Source: Streptomyces sp. SID4985
GTDB taxonomy: Bacteria; Actinomycetota; Actinomycetes; Streptomycetales; Streptomycetaceae
Assembly (NCBI RefSeq): GCF_009863025.1
Contig: NZ_WWIR01000348.1
Span: forward strand, 1 to 50,856
DNA length: 50,856 nt
Reading direction: 5' to 3'
Part shown: positions 36,063 to 45,801 of the stretch, in pieces
Position numbering within the stretch: position 1 is the first letter of the stretch
Layout: each line of letters begins with the position of its first letter
Translations under genes and position numbers: made by a program
Notes under the pieces: model-generated
Seen by the model: the letters and a program-made list of their open reading frames with translations, nothing else
Databases searched by the model: none
What the model was told of the DNA's origin: nothing

Positions 36063-36887
36063 ATGATCAACGTGTCCGAGCAGCACGCCCCCAGGTCTCT
36101 CATCGTCACGCTCTACGGCGCGTACGGCCGCTCCATGCCGGGTCCGATGCCCGTCGCGGAACTGATCCGGCTGCTGGCCGCGGTCGGCGTCGACGCCCCT
36201 TCGGTGCGCTCCTCGGTGTCCCGCCTCAAGCGCCGCGGTCTGCTGCTGCCCGCCCGTACGGCCGAGGGTGCCGCCGGGTACGAACTCTCCGTCGAGGCAC
36301 GCCAGTTGCTTCAGGACAGCGACCGCCGCACCCACGGCGCCGGGCCCGCCGAGGACGCGGGCTGGGTGCTCGCGGTGTTCTCGGTGCCCGAGTCGGAGCG
36401 CCAGAAGCGGCACGTCCTGCGCTCACGGCTGGCGGCCCTCGGCTTCGGCACGGCGGCGCCCGGGGTGTGGGTGGCCCCGGCGCGGCTGTACGAGGAGACC
36501 CGGCGCGTGCTGGGCCGGCTGGGTCTGGACCCGTACGTCGATCTGTTCCGGGGTGATCACCTCGGCTTCGCGGCGACCGCCGAGGCCGTCGGCCGCTGGT
36601 GGGACCTCGCGGCGATCGCCAAGGAGCACGAGCGGTTCCTGGACGCCCACGCGCCCGTGCTGCGGGCCTGGCTGCGGCGCGCGGACACCCCGCCCGAGGA
36701 CGCCTACCGCGACTATCTGCTCGCCCTGGACTCCTTCCGGCACCTCCCCTACGCCGACCCCGGGCTGCCCGCCCGGCTGCTGCCCGCCGACTGGCCCGGC
36801 ATCGCCTCGGCGGAGGTCTTCCGCGCCCTGCACGAGCGGCTGCGCGACGCGGGGGCCGACTTCGCCGGAGTGCGAGCCGAAGGCTGA
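36063..36887 (+). CDS. PaaX-family transcriptional regulator
   Basis: 274 residues. Winged-helix domain at about 15-75 (VAELIRLLAAVGVDAPSVRSSVSRLKRRGLL, quoted in parts), then the PaaX central domain (WVLAVFSVPESERQKRHVLRSRL; GVWVAPARLY) and C-terminal helical domain (YLLALDSFRHLPYADPGLP; LLPADWPG). Members repress aromatic (phenylacetate) catabolism and answer to CoA thioesters. No paa genes are in the window, so the target is elsewhere or different. ATG at 36063, preceded by AT-rich AAGATCTAAA. GAGCCGAAGGC is repeated at the gene's 3' end and just after it. Confidence 0.9.
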   Translation: MINVSEQHAPRSLIVTLYGAYGRSMPGPMPVAELIRLLAAVGVDAPSVRSSVSRLKRRGLLLPARTAEGAAGYELSVEARQLLQDSDRRTHGAGPAEDAGWVLAVFSVPESERQKRHVLRSRLAALGFGTAAPGVWVAPARLYEETRRVLGRLGLDPYVDLFRGDHLGFAATAEAVGRWWDLAAIAKEHERFLDAHAPVLRAWLRRADTPPEDAYRDYLLALDSFRHLPYADPGLPARLLPADWPGIASAEVFRALHERLRDAGADFAGVRAEG

Positions 36888-37279
36888 GCCGGACTCCGAG
36901 CCGAAGGCCGTCCGCGCCGGAGGCCGAGCCGGAGAACGTCCGCGCCGGGGTGTGAACCCCCGTCCGCGTGGAGTGACCGCGCCCACGCCTCGTGCGCGCG
37001 CGTGTACGGACGCGTACGGAAGTGACCTCGCCCGCCCCCGGATCGTTTGTGAATGTCGTCACGTAGGTGCGGCCGGACACTCCCCCGAGCCCGGCCGCGT
37101 CACACGTGTCACCGGGGTTCGACAACGCCGTAACGGCTGGCACGGGCGGGTGCGGCGGGGTTCCCGGGCGGGTAGGCAGCGGCATGGCGGGGCCCTCGGG
37201 CACCGCCCGGCGGCCGCCGACCGACCGTGAGGGCGGGCCCGTACCATTTCCTACAGTCGAAAGCAGGACAGCCTGCTCC
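36888..37279. other. Intergenic stretch after the PaaX gene
   Basis: 392 bp without a convincing gene. It begins with GC-rich direct repeats (CGTCCGCGCCGG at 36909-36920 and 36937-36948) and later has a less GC-rich segment GATCGTTTGTGAATGTCG at 37041-37058 that may belong to a promoter for the ATPase gene. A small inverted repeat GCAGG-ACA-GCCTGC lies at 37264-37276, right before the ATG at 37280. Confidence 0.5.
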
Positions 37280-37735
37280 ATGAACGGACTACTCGCCTTG
37301 CACGAACGCCCCACCGAATCGGCCTCCTGGCGCATCGCGCTGCCGCACACCGCCGCGGCGGTGCCGGTGGCGCGCGCGCTGGTGCGGTCGGCGCTGGCCG
37401 GGGTGGAGCACACGGCCGACAGCGACACCGCTGAGCTGCTCACGGCCGAGCTTGTCGCCAATGCCGTGGAGCACACCGCCGGGAGCGGCCCGATCGAGCT
37501 GGTCGTGGAGCTGCGGCCGAGCGGCTGCCAGGTCGAGGTGCACGACCCGGACCCGGCGCCGCCGGGCCATCTGACGCGGCCCGTGATCGAGGAGCCCGAC
37601 CTCTGGCAGGAGGGAGGGCGCGGCCTGTTGCTGATCCGCGCCCTCAGTTCGTCCTGCGGTCACCGCCCCACCTCGTCGGGCAAGGCGGTCTGGTTCAGAC
37701 TGCCTGTGGTTCCCGCTCAGCGACGCTCGGCGTGA
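37280..37735 (+). CDS. RsbW-like ATP-binding protein (HATPase_c_2)
   Basis: 151-residue GHKL-fold protein like anti-sigma factor/serine kinases. N-box ELVANAVEHTAG (about residues 58-69), region VEVHDPDPAPP, and G-box EGGRGLLLIRALSSSCG; C-terminal strand VWFRLPVVP. Streptomyces has dozens of these stand-alone ATPases tied to partner-switching control. ATG at 37280 with AGGA near -13. The last 41 bp overlap the 3' end of the convergent permease gene. No anti-sigma antagonist gene is adjacent. Confidence 0.9.
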   Translation: MNGLLALHERPTESASWRIALPHTAAAVPVARALVRSALAGVEHTADSDTAELLTAELVANAVEHTAGSGPIELVVELRPSGCQVEVHDPDPAPPGHLTRPVIEEPDLWQEGGRGLLLIRALSSSCGHRPTSSGKAVWFRLPVVPAQRRSA

Positions 37736-39164
37736 CCTCGGGGGCCTCAGCAGAGACCCCGTTGCCCGCGCCCTTGGCCATCAGCGAGTGCCGACGCCCG
37801 TAGGCGAAGTAGATGCCGAGGCCCACCGCGAGGAACACCGCGAACTGCACCCAGGTCTGCCAGCCCGTCTCGTACATCAGGTACAGGCAGAAGGCGACGC
37901 CGAGCAGCGGGGCGACCGGGTACAGCGGCACCCGGAAGCCGCGCTTCAGGTCAGGCTGGCGGCGGCGCAGGGCGATCACCGCGATGTTGACGACGGCCAT
38001 GATGGCCAGCGTGCCGATGGTGCACAGGTTGACCGTGGCGTCCAGCGAGGCGAAGGCCGCCGGGATCGCGAAGACGACGGCGACGATCAGCGTGCCCGCG
38101 ACCGGAGTGGAGGTCTTCGGGGAGACCTTCTCGAAGACGCGCGGGACCAGGCCGTCGCGGGACATCGAGAGCAGGATGCGGGTCTGGCCGTACATCACCG
38201 CGAGGACCACGGAGGCGATGGCGACGACCGCGCCGAAGGCGATGACGCCGCCGCCGATGGCGGAGCCGGTGACCTCGTTGACGACGTAGGACAGCGCGGC
38301 GGAGCGGCTGCCGACCTCCTTGCCGCCGATGGCGCCGATCGCGGCGACCGCGACCGCGCAGTACAGCAGCGTGACCAGGCCCATGCAGACCAGAATCGCG
38401 ATCGGAATGTCCCGGCGCGGGTTCTTGGCCTCTTCACCGGCGGTGGTGATCGCGTCGAAGCCGATGTAGGAGAAGAACGCGGCGGTGGTGCCCGCGCCGA
38501 TGCCGCCGAGGCCGGCCGGGGAGAACGGCGTGAGGTTGCCGTGCTTGAACGCGCTGTAGCCGATGGCGCAGAACGCGAGCAGGATGACCAGCTTGACCGC
38601 GGCCATGGCGGCGGTGGCCCGCGCGCTCTCGCGCACGCCGCGCACCAGCAGCACGGAGGCCATGGCGATGACGATGACGGCGGGCAGGTTCACGATGCCG
38701 CCGTCGCCGGGTCCGGCGGAGAGCGCGGCCGGGATCTGCCAGCCGGTGAGGCTGTGCAGGAGTTCGTTGACGTACTCGCTCCAGCCGACCGCGACGGCCG
38801 AGATGGAGATGCCGTACTCCAGGAGCAGGCACCAGCCGACCAGGAAGGCGGTGGTCTCGCCGAGACCGGCGTAGGCGAAGGAGTACGAGGAGCCGGAGAC
38901 CGGGATCGCGCCGCCCAGCTCCGCGAAGGAGAAGGCGGTGAACACACAGGTGATCGCGGCCAGGATGTACGAGATGACGACGGCCGGACCGGCCTGTGCG
39001 ACGGAGGAGGAGAGGCCGACGAAGATGCCGGTGCCCACGATGGCGCCGACGCCGAAGCAGATGAGCTGGAAGAGGCCCATGGTGCGCTTCAGACCGTGGC
39101 CCTCGCGGTCGGCGCCGGATTCGGCGACGAGCAGCTGCGGGGACTTGATGCGGGGAGCGGGCAT
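37695..39164 (-). CDS. APC-family amino-acid permease
   Basis: 489 residues with about twelve to fourteen membrane helices. The first helix carries the substrate motif FGVGAIVGTGIFVGL, helix 6 region FFSYIGFDAITTAGEEAKNPRRDIP is typical of cationic amino-acid transporters (YdgF/CAT type), and the last helices are AVFLAVGLGIYFAYG. The cytoplasmic ends are soluble. ATG at 39164 lacks a strong ribosome binding site. It lies downstream of argF on the same strand, after a 110-bp gap without an obvious terminator, so supply of an arginine-related amino acid is plausible. Confidence 0.9.
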   Translation of the reverse strand: MPAPRIKSPQLLVAESGADREGHGLKRTMGLFQLICFGVGAIVGTGIFVGLSSSVAQAGPAVVISYILAAITCVFTAFSFAELGGAIPVSGSSYSFAYAGLGETTAFLVGWCLLLEYGISISAVAVGWSEYVNELLHSLTGWQIPAALSAGPGDGGIVNLPAVIVIAMASVLLVRGVRESARATAAMAAVKLVILLAFCAIGYSAFKHGNLTPFSPAGLGGIGAGTTAAFFSYIGFDAITTAGEEAKNPRRDIPIAILVCMGLVTLLYCAVAVAAIGAIGGKEVGSRSAALSYVVNEVTGSAIGGGVIAFGAVVAIASVVLAVMYGQTRILLSMSRDGLVPRVFEKVSPKTSTPVAGTLIVAVVFAIPAAFASLDATVNLCTIGTLAIMAVVNIAVIALRRRQPDLKRGFRVPLYPVAPLLGVAFCLYLMYETGWQTWVQFAVFLAVGLGIYFAYGRRHSLMAKGAGNGVSAEAPEVTPSVAEREPQAV

Positions 39165-39274
39165 AGGGGTGGTGCTCGTTTCTGGGTGGTGCGGACGGCC
39201 CGGGTGAGGCCGCTGCGTCGGCGCGGCGGGGGTGGGGCCAGGCCGTCGGTCAGGATAAGGCCAGGTGAGGCGGG

Positions 39275-40303
39275 TCACGCAAGGGTTTGTGAGATATCGC
39301 CGAGCGTCGCCACCAGCACCGCCTTGATCGTGTGCATACGGTTCTCGGCCTCGTCGAAGACCACCGAGTGCGCCGACTCGAAGACCTCGTCGCTGACCTC
39401 CAGCTCGGTCAGTCCGTGCCGTTCGTGGATCTCGCGGCCGACGGTGGTGCCGAGGTCGTGGAAGGCGGGCAGGCAGTGCAGGAACTTCACGTCCGGGTTG
39501 CCGGTGGCACGCAGCACGTCCATGGTGACGGCGTACGGGCCGAGCAGCGCGATCCGCTCGTCCCAGACCTCCTTGGGCTCGCCCATGGACACCCAGACGT
39601 CGGTGGCGACGAAGTCGGCGCCGTGCACGCCCTGCTTCACGTCCTCGGTGAGGGTGACGCGGGCGCCGGAGACTCCGGCGAGCTGCCGGGCGAGGGCGAC
39701 GATCGTGTCGTCCGGCCACAGCACGCGGGGGGCGACGATCCGTACGTCCATGCCGAGCAGGGCGCCGGTGACCAGGTAGGAGTTGCCCATGTTGTAGCGG
39801 GCGTCGCCGAGGTAGGCGAAGGTGATCTCGTCCAGGGGCTTGTCGCTGTGCTCGGTCATGGTGAGCACGTCGGCGAGCATCTGGGTGGGGTGCCACTCGT
39901 CGGTGAGGCCGTTGTAGACGGGGACGCCCGCGTGGGCGGCCAGCTCCTCGACGACGCCCTGGCCGTGTCCCCGGTACTCGATCGCGTCGTACATCCGGCC
40001 GAGCACCCGGGCGGTGTCCTTCACGGACTCCTTGTGCCCGATCTGGGAGCCGGCCGGGTCGAGGTAGGTGGTGTGGGCGCCCTGGTCGGCGGCGGCGACC
40101 TCGAACGCGCAGCGGGTGCGTGTCGAGGTCTTCTCGAAGACCAGCGCGATGTTCTTGCCGGTCAGGTGCCGTGTCTCGGTCCCGGCGCGCTTGGCGGCCT
40201 TCAGTTCCGCGGCCAGCTCGACCAGACCGCGGAACTCCTCGGCGGAGAAGTCGATCTCCTTGAGGAAGTGGCGGCCGGCGAGGGCGGTCGGGACTGTCGC
40301 CAT
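39275..40303 (-). CDS. argF: Ornithine carbamoyltransferase
   Basis: Forms citrulline from ornithine and carbamoyl phosphate, or the reverse in the arginine deiminase pathway. 342 residues, normal length. Carbamoyl-phosphate site FEKTSTRTR (about residues 55-63), ornithine site [10 protein letters not shown] with the HCLP Cys, and [16 protein letters not shown] lies upstream of ATG 40303. The promoter carries probable ArgR boxes at 40357-40393, pointing to the biosynthetic argF role rather than catabolic arcB, although arcA is directly upstream. Confidence 0.95.
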   Translation of the reverse strand: MATVPTALAGRHFLKEIDFSAEEFRGLVELAAELKAAKRAGTETRHLTGKNIALVFEKTSTRTRCAFEVAAADQGAHTTYLDPAGSQIGHKESVKDTARVLGRMYDAIEYRGHGQGVVEELAAHAGVPVYNGLTDEWHPTQMLADVLTMTEHSDKPLDEITFAYLGDARYNMGNSYLVTGALLGMDVRIVAPRVLWPDDTIVALARQLAGVSGARVTLTEDVKQGVHGADFVATDVWVSMGEPKEVWDERIALLGPYAVTMDVLRATGNPDVKFLHCLPAFHDLGTTVGREIHERHGLTELEVSDEVFESAHSVVFDEAENRMHTIKAVLVATLGDISQTLA

Positions 40304-40343
40304 GGGGGCGCTCCAGGGGTACGGGTGCGGGGACTGCGGTAAT

Positions 40344-40393
40344 TCTATACGAGGCTCGGCATGGCTATTCATTTCGCGGCATGATTATGCGGA
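40344..40393 (-). promoter_or_regulatory. argF promoter with probable ARG boxes
   Basis: On the minus strand a good -10 TATAGA sits at 40349-40344. Upstream of it, 40393-40357 reads as two ArgR-type boxes with cores GCATAATCATGC and ATGAATAGCCATGC, in a notably AT-rich patch. The second box overlaps the expected -35. This resembles Streptomyces ARG boxes recalled from argC/argG; ArgR binding is inference. Confidence 0.6.
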
Positions 40394-40425
40394 GTCTCAC
40401 AACAGCCTGCCGGTGAAGCCCCGGG

Positions 40426-41649
40426 TCACACCGCATCCCGCTCCACCGGGCAGCTCATGCAGCGCGGCCCGCCTCTCCCCCGGCCCAGTTCGCTGCCCGG
40501 GATCTCGATGACCTCGATGCCCTGCTTGCGCAGATGGGTGTTGGTGGTGGCGTTGCGCTCATAGGCGACGACGACGCCGGGCTCGACGGCGAGGACGTTG
40601 CAGCCGTCGTCCCACTGCTCGCGCTCGGCCGCGTGCACGTCCTGGGTGGCGGTGAGGACGCGGATCTCGCCGAGGCCGAGGGCGGCGGCGATGGCCCGGT
40701 GCATGTGCTCCGGCGGATGGTCGGTGACCTTCAGCTCCTTGTCGCCCACGCCCGGCTCGATGGTGTACGAGCGCAGCATGCCGAGCCCGGCGTACTGGGT
40801 GAAGGTGTCGCCGTCGACCATGGTCATCACGGTGTCGAGGTGCATGAAAGCCCGCCGCTTGGGCATGTCGAGCGCCACGATGGTGCGCGCGGAGCCCGCC
40901 GCGAACAGCTTGTGCGCGAGCATCTCCACGGCCTGCGGGGTGGTGCGCTCGCTCATGCCGATGAGGACCGCGCCGTTGCCGATCACCAGCACGTCGCCGC
41001 CCTCGATGGTGGAGGGGTAGTCGGCCTGGCCGCGCGACCAGATGCCGAAGGTCTCGTCGCGGAAGAGCGGGTGGTGCCGGTAGATCGCCTCGAAGTGCAC
41101 GGTCTCGCGCTGCCGGGCGGGCCAGCGCATGGCGTTGATGGAGACACCGTCGTAGATCCACGCCGAGGTGTCGCGGGTGAAGAGGTGGTTGGGCAGCGGG
41201 CCGAGCAGGAAGTCGTCCAGCTCCATGGCGTGGAAGCGGACCGAGGTGGGCTCCGCGTACGCGTCCAGGAACTCCCGCTTGGTCATGCCGCCGACCAGCG
41301 CCTCGGCCAGCGTGTCCGGGGCCATCCGGTCGAAGGCGGCGCGCAGATGGTCGGTGGCGAGCGGGCCGTACTCCTTCTCGTCGAAGACCCGGTCCAGGAC
41401 CAGGGCGCGGGCCTCGGGGACGGCCAGGGTCTCGGTGAGCAGGTCGCCGAAGAGGTGGACCTCGACACCGCGGTCGCGCAGCACGTCGGCGAACCCGTCG
41501 TGCTCGGCGCGCGCCCGGCGCACCCACAGCACGTCGTCGAAGAGGAGGGCGTCCTTGTTGCTCGGGGTGAGCCGTTTCAGTTCGAGGTCGGGGCGGTGGA
41601 GGATCACCCGGCGCAGCCGTCCGGCCTCGGAATCGACGTGGAATGCCAT
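40426..41649 (-). CDS. arcA: Arginine deiminase
   Basis: Hydrolyses arginine to citrulline and ammonia in the cytosol. 407 residues. Motifs of the guanidino-modifying fold are visible: [13 protein letters not shown], the substrate Glu/Asp pair in [26 protein letters not shown] with the catalytic His, and the nucleophile Cys397 in [12 protein letters not shown] near the C-terminus (the family's HCM is RCM here). ATG at 41649 with AGGA upstream. It is upstream of argF with a 122-bp gap that has its own promoter, so the two can be controlled separately. No carbamate kinase gene is present in the window. Confidence 0.95.
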   Translation of the reverse strand: MAFHVDSEAGRLRRVILHRPDLELKRLTPSNKDALLFDDVLWVRRARAEHDGFADVLRDRGVEVHLFGDLLTETLAVPEARALVLDRVFDEKEYGPLATDHLRAAFDRMAPDTLAEALVGGMTKREFLDAYAEPTSVRFHAMELDDFLLGPLPNHLFTRDTSAWIYDGVSINAMRWPARQRETVHFEAIYRHHPLFRDETFGIWSRGQADYPSTIEGGDVLVIGNGAVLIGMSERTTPQAVEMLAHKLFAAGSARTIVALDMPKRRAFMHLDTVMTMVDGDTFTQYAGLGMLRSYTIEPGVGDKELKVTDHPPEHMHRAIAAALGLGEIRVLTATQDVHAAEREQWDDGCNVLAVEPGVVVAYERNATTNTHLRKQGIEVIEIPGSELGRGRGGPRCMSCPVERDAV

Positions 41650-41853
41650 GCCTTCATCCTGGCCGTCCGCGACCGGGTTCACGCGCTTCCCGACCGTTTG
41701 GCTTCCGCCGGGCGACGGGAACCAGCGGGGTCCGGCGTGGCCGGTGCTCGGAGAGTGACAGGTGGCGCACGCGTGGTTCCCGTGATCCGTGTCGGGTGGT
41801 ACACACAGCGGAACGCACGTGTTCCTGTCCGCCAGCAGGAAGGTTGCTCCCGC

Positions 41854-43221
41854 ATGTCCGCATCACGACGTCAGGTCCTCGCCTCCACGAGCGCGGTGGG
41901 GGCGGGCATCGTCTTCACCGGTGCTCTCTCCGAACTCTTCGCGGGCACCGCCGCCGCGCGCTCCCTGGGCCGCACCGGTTACGGCCCGCTCGTCCCCGAT
42001 CCCGACGGCCTGCTCGACCTGCCGAAGGGCTTCCGCTACCGGGTCCTCTCCCGCGAGGGCGCCCCGCTGCGCTCCGGCGAGGGCCCGGTGCCGTCCAACC
42101 ACGACGGCATGGCCGCCTTCGCGGGCCGGGGCGGCCGCACCCACCTCGTGCGCAACCACGAGAACCGCCCGACCGCGAAGATCCGGGTGCCCGCCGTCGA
42201 GGGCCTCACCTACGACCCGGAGGGCCACGGCGGCTGTACGGCCCTGGAGCTGGACTCGCGCAACCGGGTGCTGTCGGAACGGGTGGCCATCGCCGGTACG
42301 GCCGTGAACTGCGCGGGCGGCCGCTCCCCCTGGGGAACCTGGCTGACCTGCGAGGAGACCGAGGACCGGGCGGGCGACAACGGCCACACCAAGGACCACG
42401 GCTTCATCTTCGAGGTCCACCCCACCGACCCGCACCGCACCGGCGCCGTCCCGCTGACCGCGATGGGCCGCTTCCAGCACGAGGCGATCGCGATCGACCC
42501 GCGCACCGGCGTCGTCTACGAGACCGAGGACGCCTTCCTCAAGCCCTTCGGCCTCTTCTACCGCTTCCTGCCGCACAAACCGCTCGGCGGAGTGGGCTCC
42601 CTGCGCGCGGGCGGCCGGCTCCAGGCGATGCGGGTGCCCGGGGTGCCCGATCTGTCGACCGTGCAGGAGACGGGGGCGAGCTTCGACGGCGTCGAGTGGG
42701 TGGACGTCCCCGACCCGCTGGCCGCCACCACCCCGACCCGCCTCCAGGACTACGGCCCCGGCGGCGTCACCCACGCCCAGAAGCTGGAGGGCTGCTACTG
42801 GGGCGGCACCTGCGTGTACTTCGTGTCGTCCTTCGCCCACAGCGCGGAGGGCTCCGCCGCCGACCACTTCGGCCAGATCTGGCGCTACGACCCGCACCGG
42901 CGCCGTCTCACCCTGGTGATCGTCTTCGGCCCGGACACCGACGTCCAGCTGCCCGGCGAGTCCCCGGACAACATCTGCCTCGCCCCGAGCGGTGGCCTGA
43001 TGGTGTGCGAGGACGGCAACGGCGCCCAGCACGTCTTCGGCGTCACCCGGGCCGGCGAGGTGTACGCGATGGCCCGGGGCAGGCAGAACATCGGCACGCC
43101 CGAGAAGCCGGAGTGGGGCGAGTTCGCGGGCGTCACCTTCTCCCCGGACGGGGAGACGATGTACGTCAACTGCTACACGCCCGGCACCACGTTCGCGGTG
43201 ACCGGGCCCTGGCACAGGTAG
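41854..43221 (+). CDS. PhoX-like (DUF839) Tat-exported phosphatase
   Basis: 455 residues. Twin-arginine signal [20 protein letters not shown], then a beta-propeller of the PhoX/DUF839 family, whose characterised members are Ca/Fe-dependent alkaline phosphatases. Visible family blocks include [31 protein letters not shown] (the acidic metal-ligand segment), [11 protein letters not shown], and the [13 protein letters not shown]ys pair, which could supply the iron-bridging Cys. AGGAAGG is upstream of ATG 41854. The promoter region has a GTTCACGCGC element at 41678-41687 that only weakly resembles a PHO box. Confidence 0.9.
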   Translation: MSASRRQVLASTSAVGAGIVFTGALSELFAGTAAARSLGRTGYGPLVPDPDGLLDLPKGFRYRVLSREGAPLRSGEGPVPSNHDGMAAFAGRGGRTHLVRNHENRPTAKIRVPAVEGLTYDPEGHGGCTALELDSRNRVLSERVAIAGTAVNCAGGRSPWGTWLTCEETEDRAGDNGHTKDHGFIFEVHPTDPHRTGAVPLTAMGRFQHEAIAIDPRTGVVYETEDAFLKPFGLFYRFLPHKPLGGVGSLRAGGRLQAMRVPGVPDLSTVQETGASFDGVEWVDVPDPLAATTPTRLQDYGPGGVTHAQKLEGCYWGGTCVYFVSSFAHSAEGSAADHFGQIWRYDPHRRRLTLVIVFGPDTDVQLPGESPDNICLAPSGGLMVCEDGNGAQHVFGVTRAGEVYAMARGRQNIGTPEKPEWGEFAGVTFSPDGETMYVNCYTPGTTFAVTGPWHR

Positions 43222-43238
43222 TCCGCCGCTCGGCGGAC
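43221..43238. terminator. Terminator between PhoX-like gene and pnkp
   Basis: GTCCGCC-GCTC-GGCGGAC, 7-bp perfect stem and 4-nt loop beginning at the last base of the PhoX-like stop codon, before the convergent pnkp gene. Confidence 0.7.
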
Positions 43239-43257
43239 CCGCGCCGGGGCCCGTTCC

Positions 43258-45801
43258 CTACAGGCGCGGGTCCACCGGTTCCGACTCCAGCGCGAGCACC
43301 CCGAAGACCGCCTCGTGCACCCGCCACAGCGGCTCGCCGTCGGCGAGGCGGTCCAGGGCCTCCAGGCCGAGGGCGTACTCGCGGACCGCGAGGGAGCGCT
43401 TGTGGTTCAGGAAGCGCTGCCGGAGCCGGTCGAGGTTGTCCGGGCGGGTGTACTCGGGGCCGTAGATGATCCGCAAGTACTCCCGGCCCCGGCACTTGAC
43501 GCCGGGCTGCACCAGGCGGCCCTTGTCGTCGCGGACCAGGGCGCCGAGCGGCTTGACGACCATGCCCTCGCCGCCCCGGCCGGTCATCTCCAGCCACCAG
43601 TCGACGCCCGCGCGCACCGACTCCGGGTCGCCGGTGTCGACGTAGAGGCGCCGGGTGGTCTGGAGCAGACCGGTGGAGTCGTGCTCCACCAGCCGGTCGA
43701 GCAGGGCCAGTTGCTCGTCGTGCGGGAGTCCGGCAAGGCTGCGGCCGCGCACCGCGAGCAGCTGGAAGGGCGCCAGGCGGACGCCCTCCAGTCCGTCGGT
43801 GGTCCAGCAGTAGCGGCGGTAGGCGTCGGTGAACGCGGCCGCGTCCACGGCGCGTTCGCGCTGCCGCTCCAGCAGGTCCGCCACCTCGGCACCGCGTGCG
43901 GCGGCGGACTCCAGGGCGGCGAGCGCGTCCGGGAACACCGCCCCGGAGGCGGCGCCCACGGCCGCGTACTGGCGGCGCAGCAGACCGCCCGCCTTCAGCG
44001 ACCACGGCATCAGCTCGGCGTCCAACAGCAGCCAGTCGGTGTCGAGTTCGTCCCACAGTCCCGCTTCCGTGACCGCCGAGCGCAGTCGGCCGAGGATCTC
44101 CTCGGTCACCTTCTCGCCGTCGAAGAAGGGGCGCCCGGTGCGGGTGTAGAGCGAGCCGGTGCGCCCGTCCTCGACGCCGAACCGCTCACGCGCGGCCTCC
44201 GCGTCCCGGCAGACCAGGGCGACGGCCCGCGAGCCCATGTGCTTCTCCTCGCACACGACCCGCGCGACGCCGTCCCGCGCGTACTGCGCGAAGGCCTCGG
44301 CCGGATGCTCCAGGTAGCCCTCCTCCCGCGACGTGGGGGTGGGCGCCATGGTGGGCGGCAGATACGGCAGCAGGCGTGGGTCGACGGCGAAGCGGCTCAT
44401 CACCTCCAGGGCGGCGGCCGCGTTCTCCTCGCGGACCGCGACCCGGCCCAGGTAGCGGGTCTCCACGCCACCGCGTCCGCGCACGTCCGCCAGGTCCAGC
44501 GGACGGCCGTCGCGGCCGCCGGGCGCCTCGGTGCGCAGCGGCCTGGCCGGTTCGTACCAGACCTGCTCGGCGGGTACGTCCACCACCTCGCGCTCGGGCC
44601 AGCGCAGGGCGGTCAGCTTGCCGCCGAAGACGGCGCCGGTGTCCAGGCAGATGGTGTTGTTGAGCCAGGTGGCCTCGGGGACCGGGGTGTGGCCGTAGAC
44701 CACGGCGGCGCTGCCCCGGTAGTCCTCGGCCCACGGGTAGCGCACGGGCAGGCCGAACTCGTCGGTCTCGCCGGTGGTGTCACCGTACAGGGCGTGCGAG
44801 CGGACGCGGCCCGAGGTGCGGCCGTGGTACTTCTCCGGCAGGCCCGCGTGGCAGACGACCAGCCGGCCACCGTCCAGGACGTAGTGGCTGACGAGCCCGT
44901 CCAGGAAGCGGCGCACCTCTTCCTTGAACTCCTCGCTCTCGCCCTCCATCTGGGCGATGGTCTCGGCGAGGCCGTGGGTGTGCTGGACCTTGCGGCCCCG
45001 GAGGTAACGGCCGTACTTGTTCTCGTGGTTGCCCGGCACGCACAGCGCGCTTCCCCCGGCGACCATGCCCATCACCCGGCGCAGCACGCCCGGGGAGTCC
45101 GGCCCGCGGTCGACCAGGTCGCCGACGAACACGGCGGTACGGCCCTCGGGGTGCACCCCGTCCTCGTAGCCCAACTTGGCGAGCAGCGACTCCAGTTCGG
45201 CCGAGCAGCCGTGGATGTCGCCGATGATGTCGAACGGGCCGGTGAGGTGGCGCAGGTCGTTGAAGCGCTTCTCGGTGACGAGGGTGGCCTTCTCGATCTC
45301 CTCCACTCCGCGCAGCACATGCACCTTGCGGAAGCCCTCGCGCTCCAAGTGCCGTAGGGAACGGCGGAGTTCACGGGTGTGCCGCTGGACGACCCGGCGG
45401 GGCATGTCGGCGCGGTCGGGCCGGGCCGCGTTGCGCTCGGCGCACACCTCCTCCGGCACGTCGAGCACGATGGCGATGGGCAGCACGTCGTACTGCCTGG
45501 CCAGGTCGATCAGTTGACGGCGGGCGTCCTGCTGCACGCTGGTGGCGTCGACGACGGTGCGGCGCCCGGCCGCGAGCCGCTTGCCCGCGATGTAGTGCAG
45601 GACCTCGAAGGCGTCGCGGGTGGCGCTCTGGTCGTTCTCGTCGTCGGAGACCAGACCCCGGCAGAAGTCGGAGGAGATGACCTCGGTGGGCTTGAAGTGC
45701 CGCCGGGCGAAGGTGGACTTGCCGGAGCCGGAGGCGCCGACGAGCACCACCAGGGAGAGGTCGGTGACGGGCAGCACGCGCCCCTCGCTGTTCTCGGTCA
45801 T
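43258..45801 (-). CDS. pnkp: Polynucleotide kinase-phosphatase (RNA-repair kinase/phosphatase/ligase)
   Basis: 847-residue three-domain RNA-repair enzyme. Residues about 10-175 are a 5'-OH polynucleotide kinase (P-loop GASGSGKST at 22-30, VVDATSVQQDARRQL). About 180-480 is a metallophosphoesterase that removes 2',3'-cyclic phosphate ends (GDIHGC, GDLVDRGPDSPG, GNHENK, VYGHTPV). About 490-847 is an ATP-dependent ligase/adenylyltransferase with Lys about 517 in CEEKHMGSRA. Length and order match bacterial Pnkp. The ligase works only with Hen1. ATG 45801 overlaps the hen1 stop by 4 bp (ATGA). Repairs ribotoxin-cut tRNA by established work on the family. Confidence 0.95.
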   Translation of the reverse strand: MTENSEGRVLPVTDLSLVVLVGASGSGKSTFARRHFKPTEVISSDFCRGLVSDDENDQSATRDAFEVLHYIAGKRLAAGRRTVVDATSVQQDARRQLIDLARQYDVLPIAIVLDVPEEVCAERNAARPDRADMPRRVVQRHTRELRRSLRHLEREGFRKVHVLRGVEEIEKATLVTEKRFNDLRHLTGPFDIIGDIHGCSAELESLLAKLGYEDGVHPEGRTAVFVGDLVDRGPDSPGVLRRVMGMVAGGSALCVPGNHENKYGRYLRGRKVQHTHGLAETIAQMEGESEEFKEEVRRFLDGLVSHYVLDGGRLVVCHAGLPEKYHGRTSGRVRSHALYGDTTGETDEFGLPVRYPWAEDYRGSAAVVYGHTPVPEATWLNNTICLDTGAVFGGKLTALRWPEREVVDVPAEQVWYEPARPLRTEAPGGRDGRPLDLADVRGRGGVETRYLGRVAVREENAAAALEVMSRFAVDPRLLPYLPPTMAPTPTSREEGYLEHPAEAFAQYARDGVARVVCEEKHMGSRAVALVCRDAEAARERFGVEDGRTGSLYTRTGRPFFDGEKVTEEILGRLRSAVTEAGLWDELDTDWLLLDAELMPWSLKAGGLLRRQYAAVGAASGAVFPDALAALESAAARGAEVADLLERQRERAVDAAAFTDAYRRYCWTTDGLEGVRLAPFQLLAVRGRSLAGLPHDEQLALLDRLVEHDSTGLLQTTRRLYVDTGDPESVRAGVDWWLEMTGRGGEGMVVKPLGALVRDDKGRLVQPGVKCRGREYLRIIYGPEYTRPDNLDRLRQRFLNHKRSLAVREYALGLEALDRLADGEPLWRVHEAVFGVLALESEPVDPRL

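Noticed and set aside
40534..41600. Plus-strand extension in front of the PhoX-like protein
   Set aside because: The long upstream frame is antisense to arcA; the Tat signal and ribosome binding site place the start at 41854.
41670..41700. PHO box upstream of the PhoX-like gene
   Set aside because: Only one GTTCAC-like unit followed by a poor second repeat; not strong enough to list.
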